Source: Treponema sp.
Lineage (GTDB): Bacteria > Spirochaetota > Spirochaetia > Treponematales > Treponemataceae
Direction of reading: 5' to 3'
Length of the DNA stretch: 47,466 nucleotides
NCBI GenBank assembly: GCA_018385415.1
Contig: JAHAZA010000033.1
Span: 1 to 47,466 of the forward strand
A program made the position numbers and the translations under genes. Every line of letters starts with the position of its first letter. The stretch's first letter is position 1. The notes below the pieces were generated by a model. It saw only the letters and a list, made by a program, of their open reading frames with translations, did not search any database and had not been told where the DNA came from. This document shows positions 1 to 8,724 of the stretch, in pieces.

Positions 1-576
1 CTGAAATTGATAGACACTTTGCCTTTGTAAACTCAGAGAAGTCAGTCTGCTTTAATATGTTTATAACAAGTTTTCTGATTATATTCATATTGGCAGCTGA
101 ATTATCTTTTCGCAATTGGGACAAATCCTCTCCAAAAACTATATCAAGTTCCCAGTGCAAGCCATTTTCTACACCCCAATGAGAGCGCATTGCTTCGCAG
201 GCTTTACCAGCATCTGTTAATGATGTGATGATAAATCTCATTTCTAACGATTCTTTTCCAGTTTTCTTTTCTTCCATATCCGATTTCCAGTTCGCCTTCA
301 TATTTCTGAATCTTATAGCGTTCGCAGTATTTTTCATCAAGTTCATGGCTTGTGAAGAAGGCTTTTACATCGTCATATATTTTTTCCTGATTCCCCTTGA
401 GCGAGAATACATAGTCTGATTTTTTCTCCGTGATTTTTCCGGCGATTTTTTTCTGGCAGCCCATCGCATCTACCATCACTATGACTCCTTTCAAATCAAG
501 AAGCTCAAGGAGTTTGTTTCTTGCATCTGTCTATCCGACTGTCATTTATTGTTTCCAAAGATTCTTTCAAGTTCAT
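1..576 (-). pseudogene. ISAs1-family transposase, internally deleted and frameshifted
   Basis: The minus strand opens at 576 with MNLKESLETINDSRIDRCKK, typical of the ISAs1 transposase N-terminus, and hits a stop after about 23 codons. In another frame it resumes near 525 with NKLLELLDLKGVIVMVDAMG, the conserved catalytic-domain segment with its Asp, followed by a segment ending SLKGNQ. Roughly a hundred residues that should separate these pieces are missing. A second frame change near 240-265 leads into the C-terminal part SHWGVENGLHWELDIVFGED, and then NMNIIRKL up to the window edge. The order of pieces is normal, so this is one copy damaged by an internal deletion and a frameshift, and it cannot encode an active enzyme. 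Confidence 0.85.
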
Positions 577-659
577 ACGTCCACCTGAAAGGATTTTGCT
601 ACTTCTCTTAATTTTTAAATACAATACATTTTAAAGGTATTTATAATGCGGAGCCCCTG
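1..659 (-). mobile_element. ISAs1-family insertion sequence remnant, right part outside the window
   Basis: A decayed transposase reads leftward and runs off the window edge at base 1. Upstream of its start codon, bases 645-659 read CAGGGGCTCCGCATT on the minus strand, which resembles an ISAs1-type terminal inverted repeat beginning CAGGG. I therefore place this end of the element at 659. The other terminal repeat lies outside the window, so neither repeat matching nor a target duplication can be tested here. Family assignment rests on the transposase; the exact end is an inference. Confidence 0.7.
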
Positions 660-866
660 CAGATAAATATGTATCGTGAGTGTAAGTACAATCTAAGCGC
701 TGATAATCAATTTCAGAAAAGTAAGAAGAAAACTCACTTATTGATAATGGTGCTCTATCAGAGAAGGTAAGAATTTTTATGAGAGTTGTAAGGATTATGA
801 AATAGATGTACACAAAACCTAAAACTGATTTCGAGAAAAAGTAGTCCAAAAGCCTAAAAATAATGG
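660..866. other. Intergenic stretch between IS remnant and small-gene cluster
   Basis: No gene is called here. A minus-strand open frame (849 to 631) crosses from this stretch into the IS end at 659, which could be a gene interrupted by the insertion, but its predicted protein has no recognisable family feature. No terminator-like hairpin was seen. Confidence 0.4.
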
Positions 867-872
867 TATAAT
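867..872 (+). promoter_or_regulatory. -10 box placed for a leaderless transcript
   Basis: TATAAT lies six bases before the ATG at 879. A start site seven bases after a -10 box would coincide with the A of the ATG. No good -35 box is seen 17 bases upstream, and no Shine-Dalgarno sequence precedes the ATG. Confidence 0.5.
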
Positions 873-878
873 AACATT

Positions 879-1106
879 ATGTCAGATTTAGAATATCAGA
901 ATGAACAGGTTTATTTTCTCACTTTTTGTATTGAACAATATAAACACATAAAAAATATAGACGGACTAACTGTAAAGCAAATGTTCGATAAAATTGGACT
1001 GACAGATTATCTGACAAAAAATTATGAAGTCCTCCATACACAAAGCAAACAGTGGATTCTTGATGACATAGAAGCATTTATAAAAGCCCGGGAGAAAGAA
1101 AAATGA
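879..1106 (+). CDS. DUF3791-family small protein
   Basis: A 75-residue soluble protein with the DUF3791 pattern: an N-terminal aromatic helix (FLTFCIEQYKHIKN), a central FDKIGLTDYLTKNYEVLHTQ segment and a C-terminal WILDDIEAFIKAR helix. The family has no established activity. It is commonly found as a small gene next to DUF3990, as here. Its TGA overlaps the ATG of the next gene (ATGA at 1103-1106), so the two are probably translationally coupled. The ATG at 879 has no ribosome site and sits right after a TATAAT box, suggesting a leaderless message. Function is unknown; a partner or immunity role for the DUF3990 product is only a guess from context. Confidence 0.75.
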   Translation: MSDLEYQNEQVYFLTFCIEQYKHIKNIDGLTVKQMFDKIGLTDYLTKNYEVLHTQSKQWILDDIEAFIKAREKEK

Positions 1107-1588
1107 TTTTATATCATGGTAGTCTTGAAATTATAAGAAAGCCTGCAATCCTTTAACCAAATCGTACAATGGATTATGGAAAAGGTTTTTATACAACAAC
1201 TTCCAAAGACCAGGCAGATAAATGGGTTGCAAGAAAGATTTCAGCAACTGGGACAGATAAAGGGTTTACTAATATTTATTCATTTGATGAATCTGGATTT
1301 GAAACACTCAATGTTCTAAAGTTTGATTCAGCAAATGAACAGTGGTTGGATTTTGTAATGCAAAACAGAACAGAGAAAAACTTTTCTCATGATTATGACA
1401 TTGTTTATGGGCCTGTTGCCAATGACCGTGTTTATGCAGCTTTTGCTTTATATGAAGATGGAATGCTTGATAAAGAAGGCCTTATAAAAGAATTACGAGC
1501 TTATAAACTTGCTGACCAGGTTCTATTCCATTCTATAAAATCTCTTGAATATTTACACTTTGAAAATACCGTGGAGGTTTGTAAATGA
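1103..1588 (+). pseudogene. DUF3990-family protein, broken by one in-frame stop
   Basis: Starting at the ATG that overlaps the previous stop, the frame reads MILYHGSLEIIRKPAIL, then TAA at 1154-1156, then PNRTMDYGKGFYTTTSKDQA and on to residue 162. Opening with ILYHGS and followed by PNRTxDYGKGFYTTT is the hallmark of DUF3990, a family I recall as related to the ADP-ribosyltransferase fold. The stop sits where a Lys (AAA) would be expected, so a single base change explains it. If translation restarts at the ATG at 1169, a 139-residue product lacking the YHGS strand would be made, probably inactive. The remainder of the frame is intact, so the mutation looks recent, or is a sequencing error. 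The 3' end overlaps the next gene by four bases. Confidence 0.75.
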
Positions 1589-1800
1589 ATCGAGATATAA
1601 CACAGCAGAATCTATATATATTACTTCCTGGAAAAATTAATTCCCTTGCAAAGTTAATTGTACAGAATCAAGGTAAATCTTTTTTTGATGCTATCAATAT
1701 GATTTATAATTCTAAAACATACAAACTACTTGAAACAGAATCTTCGAAATATTGGACTTATGGGCCTGTTGCATTGTACGAAAGTTTGATGAGTGAATAG
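1585..1800 (+). CDS. Small protein of a DUF3990-linked gene set
   Basis: A 71-residue protein whose ATG overlaps the stop of the DUF3990 gene (ATGA at 1585-1588). The C-terminal half, from FFDAINMIYNSKTYKLLETE to YWTYGPVALYESLMSE, looks like small proteins that accompany DUF3990 genes in Firmicutes and spirochaetes, with a short helix bundle and an aromatic W-x-x-x-P-x-A-L-Y motif. I do not know a named family or a function. All three overlapping genes appear to be one transcription unit and probably act together, possibly as a toxin-antitoxin-like set. That role is inference. Confidence 0.6.
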   Translation: MNRDITQQNLYILLPGKINSLAKLIVQNQGKSFFDAINMIYNSKTYKLLETESSKYWTYGPVALYESLMSE

Positions 1801-1865
1801 TTATACTGTTTTACAAGGCTATCGTCCAGCAGGCATTCAACAATCGGCAAAGTGCCGGCCGTCAT

Positions 1866-2621
1866 TTATTTTAAGTGTGTAATTTCTTCAGCCTTTGCCT
1901 TAACTGCTTCGTAAAGCTTATCTTTGTCGTCTTTGTTTTCTGTGATGATGCGTACAAAAACTGAGCCGGCAACTACTGCGTCAACTGCATGGGCAAGTGC
2001 CCCTGACTGATCGCCGTTACTGATTCCAAAGCCGCCGTAGATTTTGCTTCCGCCTGCGCTTACTTTGTTAAGGAAGGAAATTGTAGCATCATCAATTTTT
2101 GTATCTGTACCAGTGATTCCTGTGCGGAGTGCTGCATAGATGTAAGGGAATCCTGAGTGTGCAAGTTTTGAAAGACGTTCTTCGCTCATACTTGGAGCTG
2201 CAACAGGAATGTTGATCATTCCGTTTTCTTTACATGCTTCTGTAAGGCCTTCGTCAAAGTCAAATGGAAGGTCAGGAATGATCATTCCTGTTACTCCAAC
2301 GCTTGCAGCTTTTTTACAGAATTCTTTAACGCCTGGTGTATAAATCAAGCTTCCGTAGCTCATGATGTAAAGTGCTACATTTGGAAATTCCTTGTGAAGT
2401 GTTTCGATGAACTTAAGGCCATCTGCTGTTCTATATTTTCTTTCAAGAACTTCTGTACATGCACTCTGAATTGCAGGTCCGTCAGCACTTGGATCACTGA
2501 ATGGAAGCTGGATTTCGAGAATGTCAGCACCGCCTGCAACAAGGGCACGGGCAGCAGTAAGTGCGAGTTCGTCTGTAGGAAAGCCAGCCACAAGGTGGCT
2601 CATTAATTTTATTTTACTCAT
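1866..2621 (-). CDS. trpA: Tryptophan synthase alpha subunit
   Basis: Cleaves indole-3-glycerol phosphate to indole and glyceraldehyde 3-phosphate, passing indole to TrpB. The 251-residue TIM barrel has the expected LPFSDPSADGP loop with catalytic Glu36 and Asp47 (spaced as Glu49/Asp60 of the Salmonella enzyme) and the phosphate-binding GGFGIS segment near residue 198. Length is normal to slightly short. The ATG at 2621 follows an AAAGGA ribosome site. It is the last gene of the trp operon, separated from trpB by 177 bases that hold a large inverted repeat. No convincing terminator follows; a short CGGCA/TGCCG hairpin at 1845-1857 lacks a T tract. Confidence 0.95.
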   Translation of the reverse strand: MSKIKLMSHLVAGFPTDELALTAARALVAGGADILEIQLPFSDPSADGPAIQSACTEVLERKYRTADGLKFIETLHKEFPNVALYIMSYGSLIYTPGVKEFCKKAASVGVTGMIIPDLPFDFDEGLTEACKENGMINIPVAAPSMSEERLSKLAHSGFPYIYAALRTGITGTDTKIDDATISFLNKVSAGGSKIYGGFGISNGDQSGALAHAVDAVVAGSVFVRIITENKDDKDKLYEAVKAKAEEITHLK

Positions 2622-2643
2622 AGTTTAATCCTTTCTAAAACCT

Positions 2644-2738
2644 CTTTACGCTCTCACCAGAATCCCGCCCACAAGAACGGCTTCCGTGCTTCGCTTGTGC
2701 AGATGTTCTTGTGTTCGTGCTTCTGGCTACGCGTAAAG
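2644..2738. repeat. Large imperfect inverted repeat between trpB and trpA
   Basis: Three nested pairs of arms face each other: CTTTACGC (2644-2651) with GCGTAAAG (2731-2738), CCAGAA (2657-2662) with TTCTGG (2721-2726), and CACAAGAAC (2670-2678) with GTTCTTGTG (2705-2713). Together they can form a hairpin of about 95 bases with internal loops. No T tract follows on either strand. The base composition (GC-richer than its surroundings) suggests an inserted repeat element or a structured RNA processing site. Confidence 0.7.
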
Positions 2739-2798
2739 GTCTTTATAAATAACCACACTCTGCAATCAATAAACTTACTGATCTACAGAGCATAGGGG

Positions 2799-4058
2799 TT
2801 ACATCAGTTCGGCATCGTGTATATCTTTGGCATCGTTCAATCTTTCGAGTTCGCTGATCAGGAACTGTTTCCATTCTACTGGGCGGAAGACTGGACAGGT
2901 GATGAAGATGTCTTTGTCGCCGCGGCCGCTCATGTTTACTACGATGGCTTTGTCTTTTCCCAATTTTGGTGCAAGCTTGATTGCTTCTGCTCCGGCATGG
3001 GCACTTTCCATGGCAAAAAGTACGCCTTCGTTTCTGGCAAAGAACTTAACGGCTTCGAGAGCTTCTTTATCAAGGGCAGAAGTAAATTCTACGCGGCCGG
3101 TTTTTCCAAGGGATGCAAGTTGTGGTCCGATTCCGCAGTAGTCAAGGCCTGCAGAGATTGAACGGGTTGGAAGAGCCTGTCCGTCGTCGTCAAGAAGGAA
3201 TCGTGATTTGTATCCCTGAAGGATTCCTTCACGGCTTGTATTACCTGTCATGCGGCTTGCGTTTTCTCCGATGCCTGGTCCGATTCCGCCTGCTTCTACT
3301 GCAATGAGGCGAGGTTCTTTTTCATCGATGAATGGTGCAAAGAACCCGATTGAGTTTGATCCACCGCCGCAGCATGCGATTAATGCTGTTGGCTTGATGT
3401 TGCGTTCTGCGCACTGGCGTTTTACTTCTTTACCGATTACGCTCTGGAAGTCGCGGACCATGTCAGGGAATGGAGCAGGTCCAAGTGCACTTCCTAAGCA
3501 GTAGTGTGTTGTATCTGGATTTGCTGCCCAGTCGCGCATTGCTTCATTAACTGCATCTTTAAGTGTGCGGCTTCCTGATGTTACAGCGTGAACTTTTGCG
3601 CCGTACATTTCCATAGAAGAAACGTTTGGCTGCTGGCGGCGAACGTCAACTTCGCCCATATAAACTGTACAGTCAAGGCCAAGCTTTGCACATGCAGCAG
3701 CTGTTGCAACTCCGTGCTGTCCGGCACCTGTTTCTGCAATGATTCTTTTTTTGCCCATGCGTTTTGCTAAAAGACACTGACCAATAGCGTTGTTGATTTT
3801 ATGAGCACCTGTGTTTGCAAGTCCTTCAAGCTTAATATAAATCTGTGCACCGCCTAAAAGCTTTGTTGCTGTTTCTGCATACAAAAGTGGTGTTTCCCGG
3901 CCAATGTAGTCCCGCTGAATTGTTTCAAGTTCCTTTACGAATTCAGGGTCAGCCATTGCTTTTTTGAATTCTACTTCAAGTTCATCCAATGGACGGCGAA
4001 GAACTTCTGCAACATATTTTCCGCCGTACTGGTTAAAAAATCCATTGTTAGATTCCAT
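2799..4058 (-). CDS. trpB: Tryptophan synthase beta subunit
   Basis: PLP enzyme that condenses indole with L-serine to tryptophan, partner of TrpA. The PLP lysine is Lys87 in GAHKINNA; AETGAGQHG (Glu108) and the phosphate-binding CGGGSNSIG loop are present. An upstream in-frame ATG at 4118 would add 20 residues not typical of the family. I chose the ATG at 4058 because it follows GGAG at normal spacing and gives MESNNGFFNQYGGKYV, the usual N-terminus. The resulting 419 residues is slightly above the usual 395-410. The gene sits between trpCF and trpA. Although the beta chain is complete, the trpB-trpA junction is unusually long and structured, so the two subunits may not be tightly coupled in translation. 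Confidence 0.95.
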   Translation of the reverse strand: MESNNGFFNQYGGKYVAEVLRRPLDELEVEFKKAMADPEFVKELETIQRDYIGRETPLLYAETATKLLGGAQIYIKLEGLANTGAHKINNAIGQCLLAKRMGKKRIIAETGAGQHGVATAAACAKLGLDCTVYMGEVDVRRQQPNVSSMEMYGAKVHAVTSGSRTLKDAVNEAMRDWAANPDTTHYCLGSALGPAPFPDMVRDFQSVIGKEVKRQCAERNIKPTALIACCGGGSNSIGFFAPFIDEKEPRLIAVEAGGIGPGIGENASRMTGNTSREGILQGYKSRFLLDDDGQALPTRSISAGLDYCGIGPQLASLGKTGRVEFTSALDKEALEAVKFFARNEGVLFAMESAHAGAEAIKLAPKLGKDKAIVVNMSGRGDKDIFITCPVFRPVEWKQFLISELERLNDAKDIHDAELM

Positions 4059-4152
4059 ATATATATCTCCAAATAAAGTAATACCATCAAAATGAGCTAC
4101 CAGAAAAAAGCGCGTCAAATTGTCATGCTGAAAGAAATAATGACAAGTTTGC

Positions 4153-5577
4153 TTAACCTTTAATCTTCTTAATTAACTCACGAAGTTTTGCGTGATCTTT
4201 AATGCCAAGTTCACTTGTCTCTATTCCACTGCTTACATCTACAAGCTCCGGCTGGAACTGCTGGATAAGCGATTCGACATTTTCGCATGTTACGCCGCCG
4301 GCAAGCCATAAGTGTTCGTCGGTTTCGTAGTTGTGGTCTCCTGAATCCTGAAGGTATCGTGGTTCTCCGTATGCGAAAAGCTTTGGGGCATTAAAGTCCT
4401 CTGTTTTTGACTTCTTTGTGATTGCAAAGTAGTGTGGAACGTCTTTTATGTAATCAGGCATCTGGTCGTAAGTTATTCCATGAAGCTGAACAAAATCAAG
4501 AACGCCGTCTTTTACAAGCTGGACTGCAGCTTTTGCTTCTTCTGTTTCAGGTCCTGTTACAACAGCTACTTTAAATGCCTTCACTTTACCAAGACAATCT
4601 TTTAAAGCATTAAAGCGCTGGCCGTAAACATTCCTTCCAAACTCTGTAGCAAAAATAAAACCAACAAAGTCGGCGCCAAGCTCATCTGCCAGAAGCACAT
4701 CTTCTTTTCTAGTAAGTCCGCAGATTTTTACCATTGGTTTTTCGCCGCGTAAGTTAACTTTATTTGCCAGCTCAACAAGTTTTTTACCGCAAAGATTTTC
4801 ATCAGTTTCTTTAAAAGCCTTTACAAAATCCCATGTCCTTGCAGGATTTCTTGCAGCAAACTCGCCTAATAAAATTCCTGTAAAGCCCATTGAGGCAATT
4901 TTTGAAGCGGCTTCGGGTGTAGAAATTCCACTTTCGAAAATTACTTTACCGCCAAGCTTATTTTTTAACATTGCAGGCACTAAAAGATCGATTGTAAAAT
5001 CCTTTAAATTGCGGGAATTTACTCCACAAACAATTGTATCTGCATACTGCTTTTTTACTTCAAGAACTTTTTCCGCATCTTCTAAAGTGCGGACTTCTAC
5101 CAGTGCGCGGATTCCAAGTTCCTTACATTTTGCTGTCATGGAAAGCATTTTTTCTAATGTCAGCATTCCACTGATTAAAAGAACTGCATCGGCACCACAA
5201 CGGTAGGCGATATCAATTTCTTCTTCATCAATGAGAAAGTCTTTTCTTAAAACGGCAACATCTGGAACTGCTTCACAGACAGCCATCAAATCTTTAAGAC
5301 TTCCTTTAAAATAGTTTTCTTCTGTAAGACAGCTGATTGCGCTTGCGCCATTGGCTCTATATTTTTTTGCAGCTTCTGCGGAATTGAGGTCAGGCGCGAT
5401 ATTTCCTTTTGAAGGACTTGCACGCTTTACCTCAAGAATCACGCCTTTAGATTCCATGAATGGATTTATTGGGCGTGTTCTTTTTTCTGGAATTTCAAAT
5501 CCAAAGTTATAGCCCCGTTCAGCAATGTCTTTTTTTCTGCGTTCTACGATTTCTGCAATTACGTTTTTTCCTGACAT
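4153..5577 (-). CDS. trpCF: Fused indole-3-glycerol phosphate synthase / phosphoribosylanthranilate isomerase
   Basis: A 474-residue fusion carrying two consecutive pathway steps. Residues 1 to about 255 are TrpC, with KRASPSKGNIAP (Lys51), FESGIST and LLGEFA. From about residue 279 the TrpF barrel begins with MVKICGLTRKEDV and ends with VDVSSGIETSELGIKD. TrpF isomerises phosphoribosylanthranilate and TrpC closes the indole ring. The same fusion order is known from enteric bacteria. Its ATG overlaps the stop of trpGD by one base (TAATG at 5575-5579), showing translational coupling. The next gene, trpB, follows after about 95 bases. Confidence 0.94.
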   Translation of the reverse strand: MSGKNVIAEIVERRKKDIAERGYNFGFEIPEKRTRPINPFMESKGVILEVKRASPSKGNIAPDLNSAEAAKKYRANGASAISCLTEENYFKGSLKDLMAVCEAVPDVAVLRKDFLIDEEEIDIAYRCGADAVLLISGMLTLEKMLSMTAKCKELGIRALVEVRTLEDAEKVLEVKKQYADTIVCGVNSRNLKDFTIDLLVPAMLKNKLGGKVIFESGISTPEAASKIASMGFTGILLGEFAARNPARTWDFVKAFKETDENLCGKKLVELANKVNLRGEKPMVKICGLTRKEDVLLADELGADFVGFIFATEFGRNVYGQRFNALKDCLGKVKAFKVAVVTGPETEEAKAAVQLVKDGVLDFVQLHGITYDQMPDYIKDVPHYFAITKKSKTEDFNAPKLFAYGEPRYLQDSGDHNYETDEHLWLAGGVTCENVESLIQQFQPELVDVSSGIETSELGIKDHAKLRELIKKIKG

Positions 5578-7187
5578 TACTTTTCTTCGCTCAACTCTTT
5601 GGAAACTTTACAGATTTCTTCAATCTTAGCAAGGGCTTTTCCGTTTTCCATTGCTTCAACTGCCATATCGTAGCCTTCTTTAAGTGTGCGGGTTTTTCCG
5701 CTGAGGTAAAGAACAGCACCTGCGTTAAGTCCGACTGCGGCCTTGATAGTTTTTCTTCCTCTTCCGTTCATTACATCCATAGCAAGGGCTGCGTTGTCAG
5801 AACCGTTTCCGCCATAAAGCTCATCTTCGTTCATATCTGTAAGGCCGAAGTTTTCTGGTTTGATAACGTACTGATTTTCATTTCCTTTTTCGTCAATCTG
5901 ATATACATCAGTTGGAGCACATGGACTGATTTCATCGTAACCATCACGGCTGCATACTACCATTACGCGCTTTGCTCCAAGACCTTTTGCTGCTCTTGCG
6001 TAATCCTTAAGCAGTGAAGCTGAATAAACACCGAGAACTTCATATTCTGCATTTGCCGGGTTCAAGAGTGGACCTAAGATATTCATGATTGTTTTAATAC
6101 CAAGTGCTTTTCTTACTGGAGCTGCAAAGCGCATTGCTGCATGATACACAGGTGCCATAAGAAAGCCGAAGTTTGTGCGTTTAATAAGTTCTGCAGTTTT
6201 TTCTGGAGCTGCCATGATGTTGATACCAAAGGCTTCGAAGAAGTCAGCTGATCCAGATTTTGAAGAAACTGCGCGGTTACCATGCTTTGCCATTTTCTGA
6301 CCACAACTAGCTGCAACCAAAGCTGACATTGAAGAAATGTTGAAGCTTCCTTTTCCGTCACCACCTGTTCCTACAATTTCTGCAAGTCCGGTTTTTTCAA
6401 TTGGAAGAAGCTTCTTTTTCTTAAGAAGAGTTTTTGCACAACCAATCATTTCGCTTACTGCATGACCTTTTGCAGCCATTCCAACGAGAATTGCGGCCAT
6501 GGCTCTTTCATCCATTGAACCGTCTGTAACATTGTCCATAAAGAAAGCAGCCTGTTCTTCTGTCATGTCCTTTTTTGCGATAAGCTGATTCAAAACGTCG
6601 GCTACAACAATGTTATCTCTGCGGTAATTGATGAATGCAGAAAGAAGTTCCTTTCCGTGTTCACTGGCAATGCTTTCAGGGTGGAACTGAATTCCTTCGA
6701 TAGGAAGTGTCTTATGGCGAACACCCATGATGTCGCCGTCTTTTGCACGGGCTGTAACTTCAAAGTCTGGGCTTAATGTTGATTCATCTGCAACAAGAGA
6801 ATGATAACGTGTGAACTTGCATGATTTTCCGATTGAGCGGAAAAGTCCGCGGCCATCAAGTTTAATGTCTTCAATAATTCCGTGGCGGATGTATTTTGCC
6901 TGAACGATGCGGGCACCGAAGGCTTCACAGATTGCCTGGTGGCCGAGACAGATTCCAAGAATAGGAATTTTTCCAGCAAAATAACGGATTGCATCTTCAC
7001 AAACACCTGCCTGGTAAGGAGCGCCTGGACCTGGCGAAACGATAAGGTATTCAGGATTCATTTCTGCAAGCTGTTCAACTGAATATTCATCGTTACGAAC
7101 AAGTTTTATTTCTTTGTCTGTAACAGTCTGTAAAAGTTGTGTTACGTTGAATGTAAAAGAATCGTAATTATCTATAACTAAAATCAT
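5577..7187 (-). CDS. trpGD: Fused anthranilate synthase glutamine amidotransferase / anthranilate phosphoribosyltransferase
   Basis: 536 residues. Residues 1-190 are the class I amidotransferase TrpG, with nucleophile Cys80 in GICLGHQAI and the HPESIASEHG His-Glu pair. Residues from about 195 are TrpD, with the PRPP-binding GTGGDGKGSFNISS loop near 270. TrpG supplies ammonia to TrpE, and TrpD transfers phosphoribose to anthranilate. The fusion resembles the enteric TrpGD protein. The ATG at 7187 follows a GAGGGA ribosome site. It lies 53 bases downstream of trpE and overlaps trpCF by one base. Confidence 0.94.
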   Translation of the reverse strand: MILVIDNYDSFTFNVTQLLQTVTDKEIKLVRNDEYSVEQLAEMNPEYLIVSPGPGAPYQAGVCEDAIRYFAGKIPILGICLGHQAICEAFGARIVQAKYIRHGIIEDIKLDGRGLFRSIGKSCKFTRYHSLVADESTLSPDFEVTARAKDGDIMGVRHKTLPIEGIQFHPESIASEHGKELLSAFINYRRDNIVVADVLNQLIAKKDMTEEQAAFFMDNVTDGSMDERAMAAILVGMAAKGHAVSEMIGCAKTLLKKKKLLPIEKTGLAEIVGTGGDGKGSFNISSMSALVAASCGQKMAKHGNRAVSSKSGSADFFEAFGINIMAAPEKTAELIKRTNFGFLMAPVYHAAMRFAAPVRKALGIKTIMNILGPLLNPANAEYEVLGVYSASLLKDYARAAKGLGAKRVMVVCSRDGYDEISPCAPTDVYQIDEKGNENQYVIKPENFGLTDMNEDELYGGNGSDNAALAMDVMNGRGRKTIKAAVGLNAGAVLYLSGKTRTLKEGYDMAVEAMENGKALAKIEEICKVSKELSEEK

Positions 7188-7240
7188 TTTTTCCCTCGCT
7201 ATTTAAGTGATGGTTTAGACAGGCAAAACCATCCCATTAT

Positions 7241-8686
7241 TTATTTTGTCAAAGTGTCGATCAAAGCGCCCAGCTTTTCACATGTTTCAGTAAATTCGCG
7301 TTCTGCATTTGAATCGTAAACGATACCGCCACCAGCCTGAAGGTTGTACACATTTCCCTGCTTTAATGTACAGCGGATTGCAATACAGAAGTCCAGATCA
7401 CCATTTGTCTGAACATAACCAACAGCGCCGGCATAGAAGCGGCGTTTTGTTGTTTCAAGACCGCTTAAAATCTGCATTGCACTGATTTTTGGAGCACCAG
7501 AAACTGTGCCGGCTGGGAACGAAGCTCTGAGAACCTGAATTGGCTTAACATCATCTCTTACGATACCTTCTGTGCTTGAAACAAGATGGATAACATGGCT
7601 GAAAAGTTCACATTCCATATACTGTGGAACTGTTACAGTACCTTCTTTGCAGACACGGCCAAGGTCATTTCTTGCAAGGTCTACCAGCATCAAATGTTCT
7701 GCCTGTTCCTTTGGATTTGAATGGAGTTCTTCTTTTAATTTTTCATCTTCTGCATCATTTTTACCGCGATGAATAGTTCCAGCGATTGGATGGATTGTAG
7801 CTTTTCCTTTTCTTACACGAACAAGGCTTTCTGGGCTGGCACCTGTAAACTGGAAGTCACCAAAGTCAATGTAGAAAAGATATGGTGAAGGATTTACTTT
7901 TCTAAGTTTTCCATAAACTTGGAGGGCTTCTGCCTTACATTCAATCTGAACGCGGCGGCTTGGAACAGCCTGGATGATGTCTCCTGCAACAATGTGTTTT
8001 TTAAGAACATTCACCTTATCCATATATTCTTTCTTAGATTTTTCAATGTCAGTGATCATCTTGTATTCAAAGGAACCTGTTTCTTCTTCTACATAAGAGA
8101 AGTCCATGTCGTTCATTCTCTTTAGAAGACGATCCATTGCTGCGTTAAGATCAATCTGGTGTTCGTTGTAGTTAAGACCGAAGATGTGAATTTCTTCTGT
8201 AAAATGATCAAATACGATATAAATGTGACCTGTTACGAAAAGGCTTTCTGGAATGTTAAGTTCATCCTTCTGTTCAAAAAAGCGGATGTTGTCACAGCGC
8301 TTTGCAAATTCGTAGCTTAGGTAACCCAGTCCAGATGCTGGAAGTGGAATTTCTGCAAGCTGACCTTCAGGTGTTGTATTCTGCTGTGCAACGTAAAGAA
8401 GGGCATCAAGTATGTCGGCTGGTTTGTCACGACCGAGAGCGTCTTTACTTAACACGCCTTCTGTGTTGAATGGGATTTTCTTTCCGTCAACAAGGAATAG
8501 GATTTCTTCGCCTTCCTGCTGGATTTTGAAAGCTTCTTCTGTCATTAAGATAGAATAGCGTTCGCGGCCTTTCTGGAAGCTTGCTGATTCAAGGATTCCT
8601 TTTGCACCGATTTTTTTTGCTAAAAGATAAGGTGTATATCTTGAGTTTGAAATACATTTATAAACAGAGTCTGTTCTTTTTTCCAT
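7241..8686 (-). CDS. trpE: Anthranilate synthase component I
   Basis: Makes anthranilate from chorismate with ammonia from TrpG. The 481-residue protein shows the chorismate-binding family signatures PIAGTIHRGK, FPAGTVSGAPKISAMQIL, AGAVGYVQTNGDLD and GGGIVYDSNAEREFTET. It is the first gene of the trp operon. The ATG at 8686 follows AGGAG at a slightly long spacing. The predicted transcript start is only about 45 bases upstream, too close for a leader peptide, T-box or TRAP-type attenuator, so control probably acts at the promoter through the palindromes described separately. Confidence 0.94.
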   Translation of the reverse strand: MEKRTDSVYKCISNSRYTPYLLAKKIGAKGILESASFQKGRERYSILMTEEAFKIQQEGEEILFLVDGKKIPFNTEGVLSKDALGRDKPADILDALLYVAQQNTTPEGQLAEIPLPASGLGYLSYEFAKRCDNIRFFEQKDELNIPESLFVTGHIYIVFDHFTEEIHIFGLNYNEHQIDLNAAMDRLLKRMNDMDFSYVEEETGSFEYKMITDIEKSKKEYMDKVNVLKKHIVAGDIIQAVPSRRVQIECKAEALQVYGKLRKVNPSPYLFYIDFGDFQFTGASPESLVRVRKGKATIHPIAGTIHRGKNDAEDEKLKEELHSNPKEQAEHLMLVDLARNDLGRVCKEGTVTVPQYMECELFSHVIHLVSSTEGIVRDDVKPIQVLRASFPAGTVSGAPKISAMQILSGLETTKRRFYAGAVGYVQTNGDLDFCIAIRCTLKQGNVYNLQAGGGIVYDSNAEREFTETCEKLGALIDTLTK

Positions 8687-8706
8687 AATTATGGTTTCTC
8701 CTGATT

Positions 8707-8724
8707 GTTACTATAAAAAGTAAT
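8707..8724. promoter_or_regulatory. Proposed trp operator, site A
   Basis: GTTACTATAAAAAGTAAT is an 18-base imperfect palindrome just downstream of the predicted trpE start site. It matches the sites at 8723, 42546 and 43590 (consensus RTTAYTRTTRAWAGTAAY). Both length and centre resemble TrpR operators, but no regulator gene is in the window. Confidence 0.65.

Noticed and set aside
631..849. Minus-strand open frame of 72 codons
   Set aside because: No family feature, no ribosome site, and it runs across the IS end, so its last codons cannot be original. At most a truncated gene.
1845..1857. CGGCA/TGCCG hairpin after trpA as operon terminator or ANTAR hairpin
   Set aside because: The stem is five pairs with a three-base loop and no T tract, and the loop is not six bases, so it fits neither a terminator nor an ANTAR target.
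5460..6017. Plus-strand open frame of 185 codons opposite trpCF and trpGD
   Set aside because: Low-complexity Phe/Cys-rich antisense product, no ribosome site, and both trp genes are intact on the other strand.
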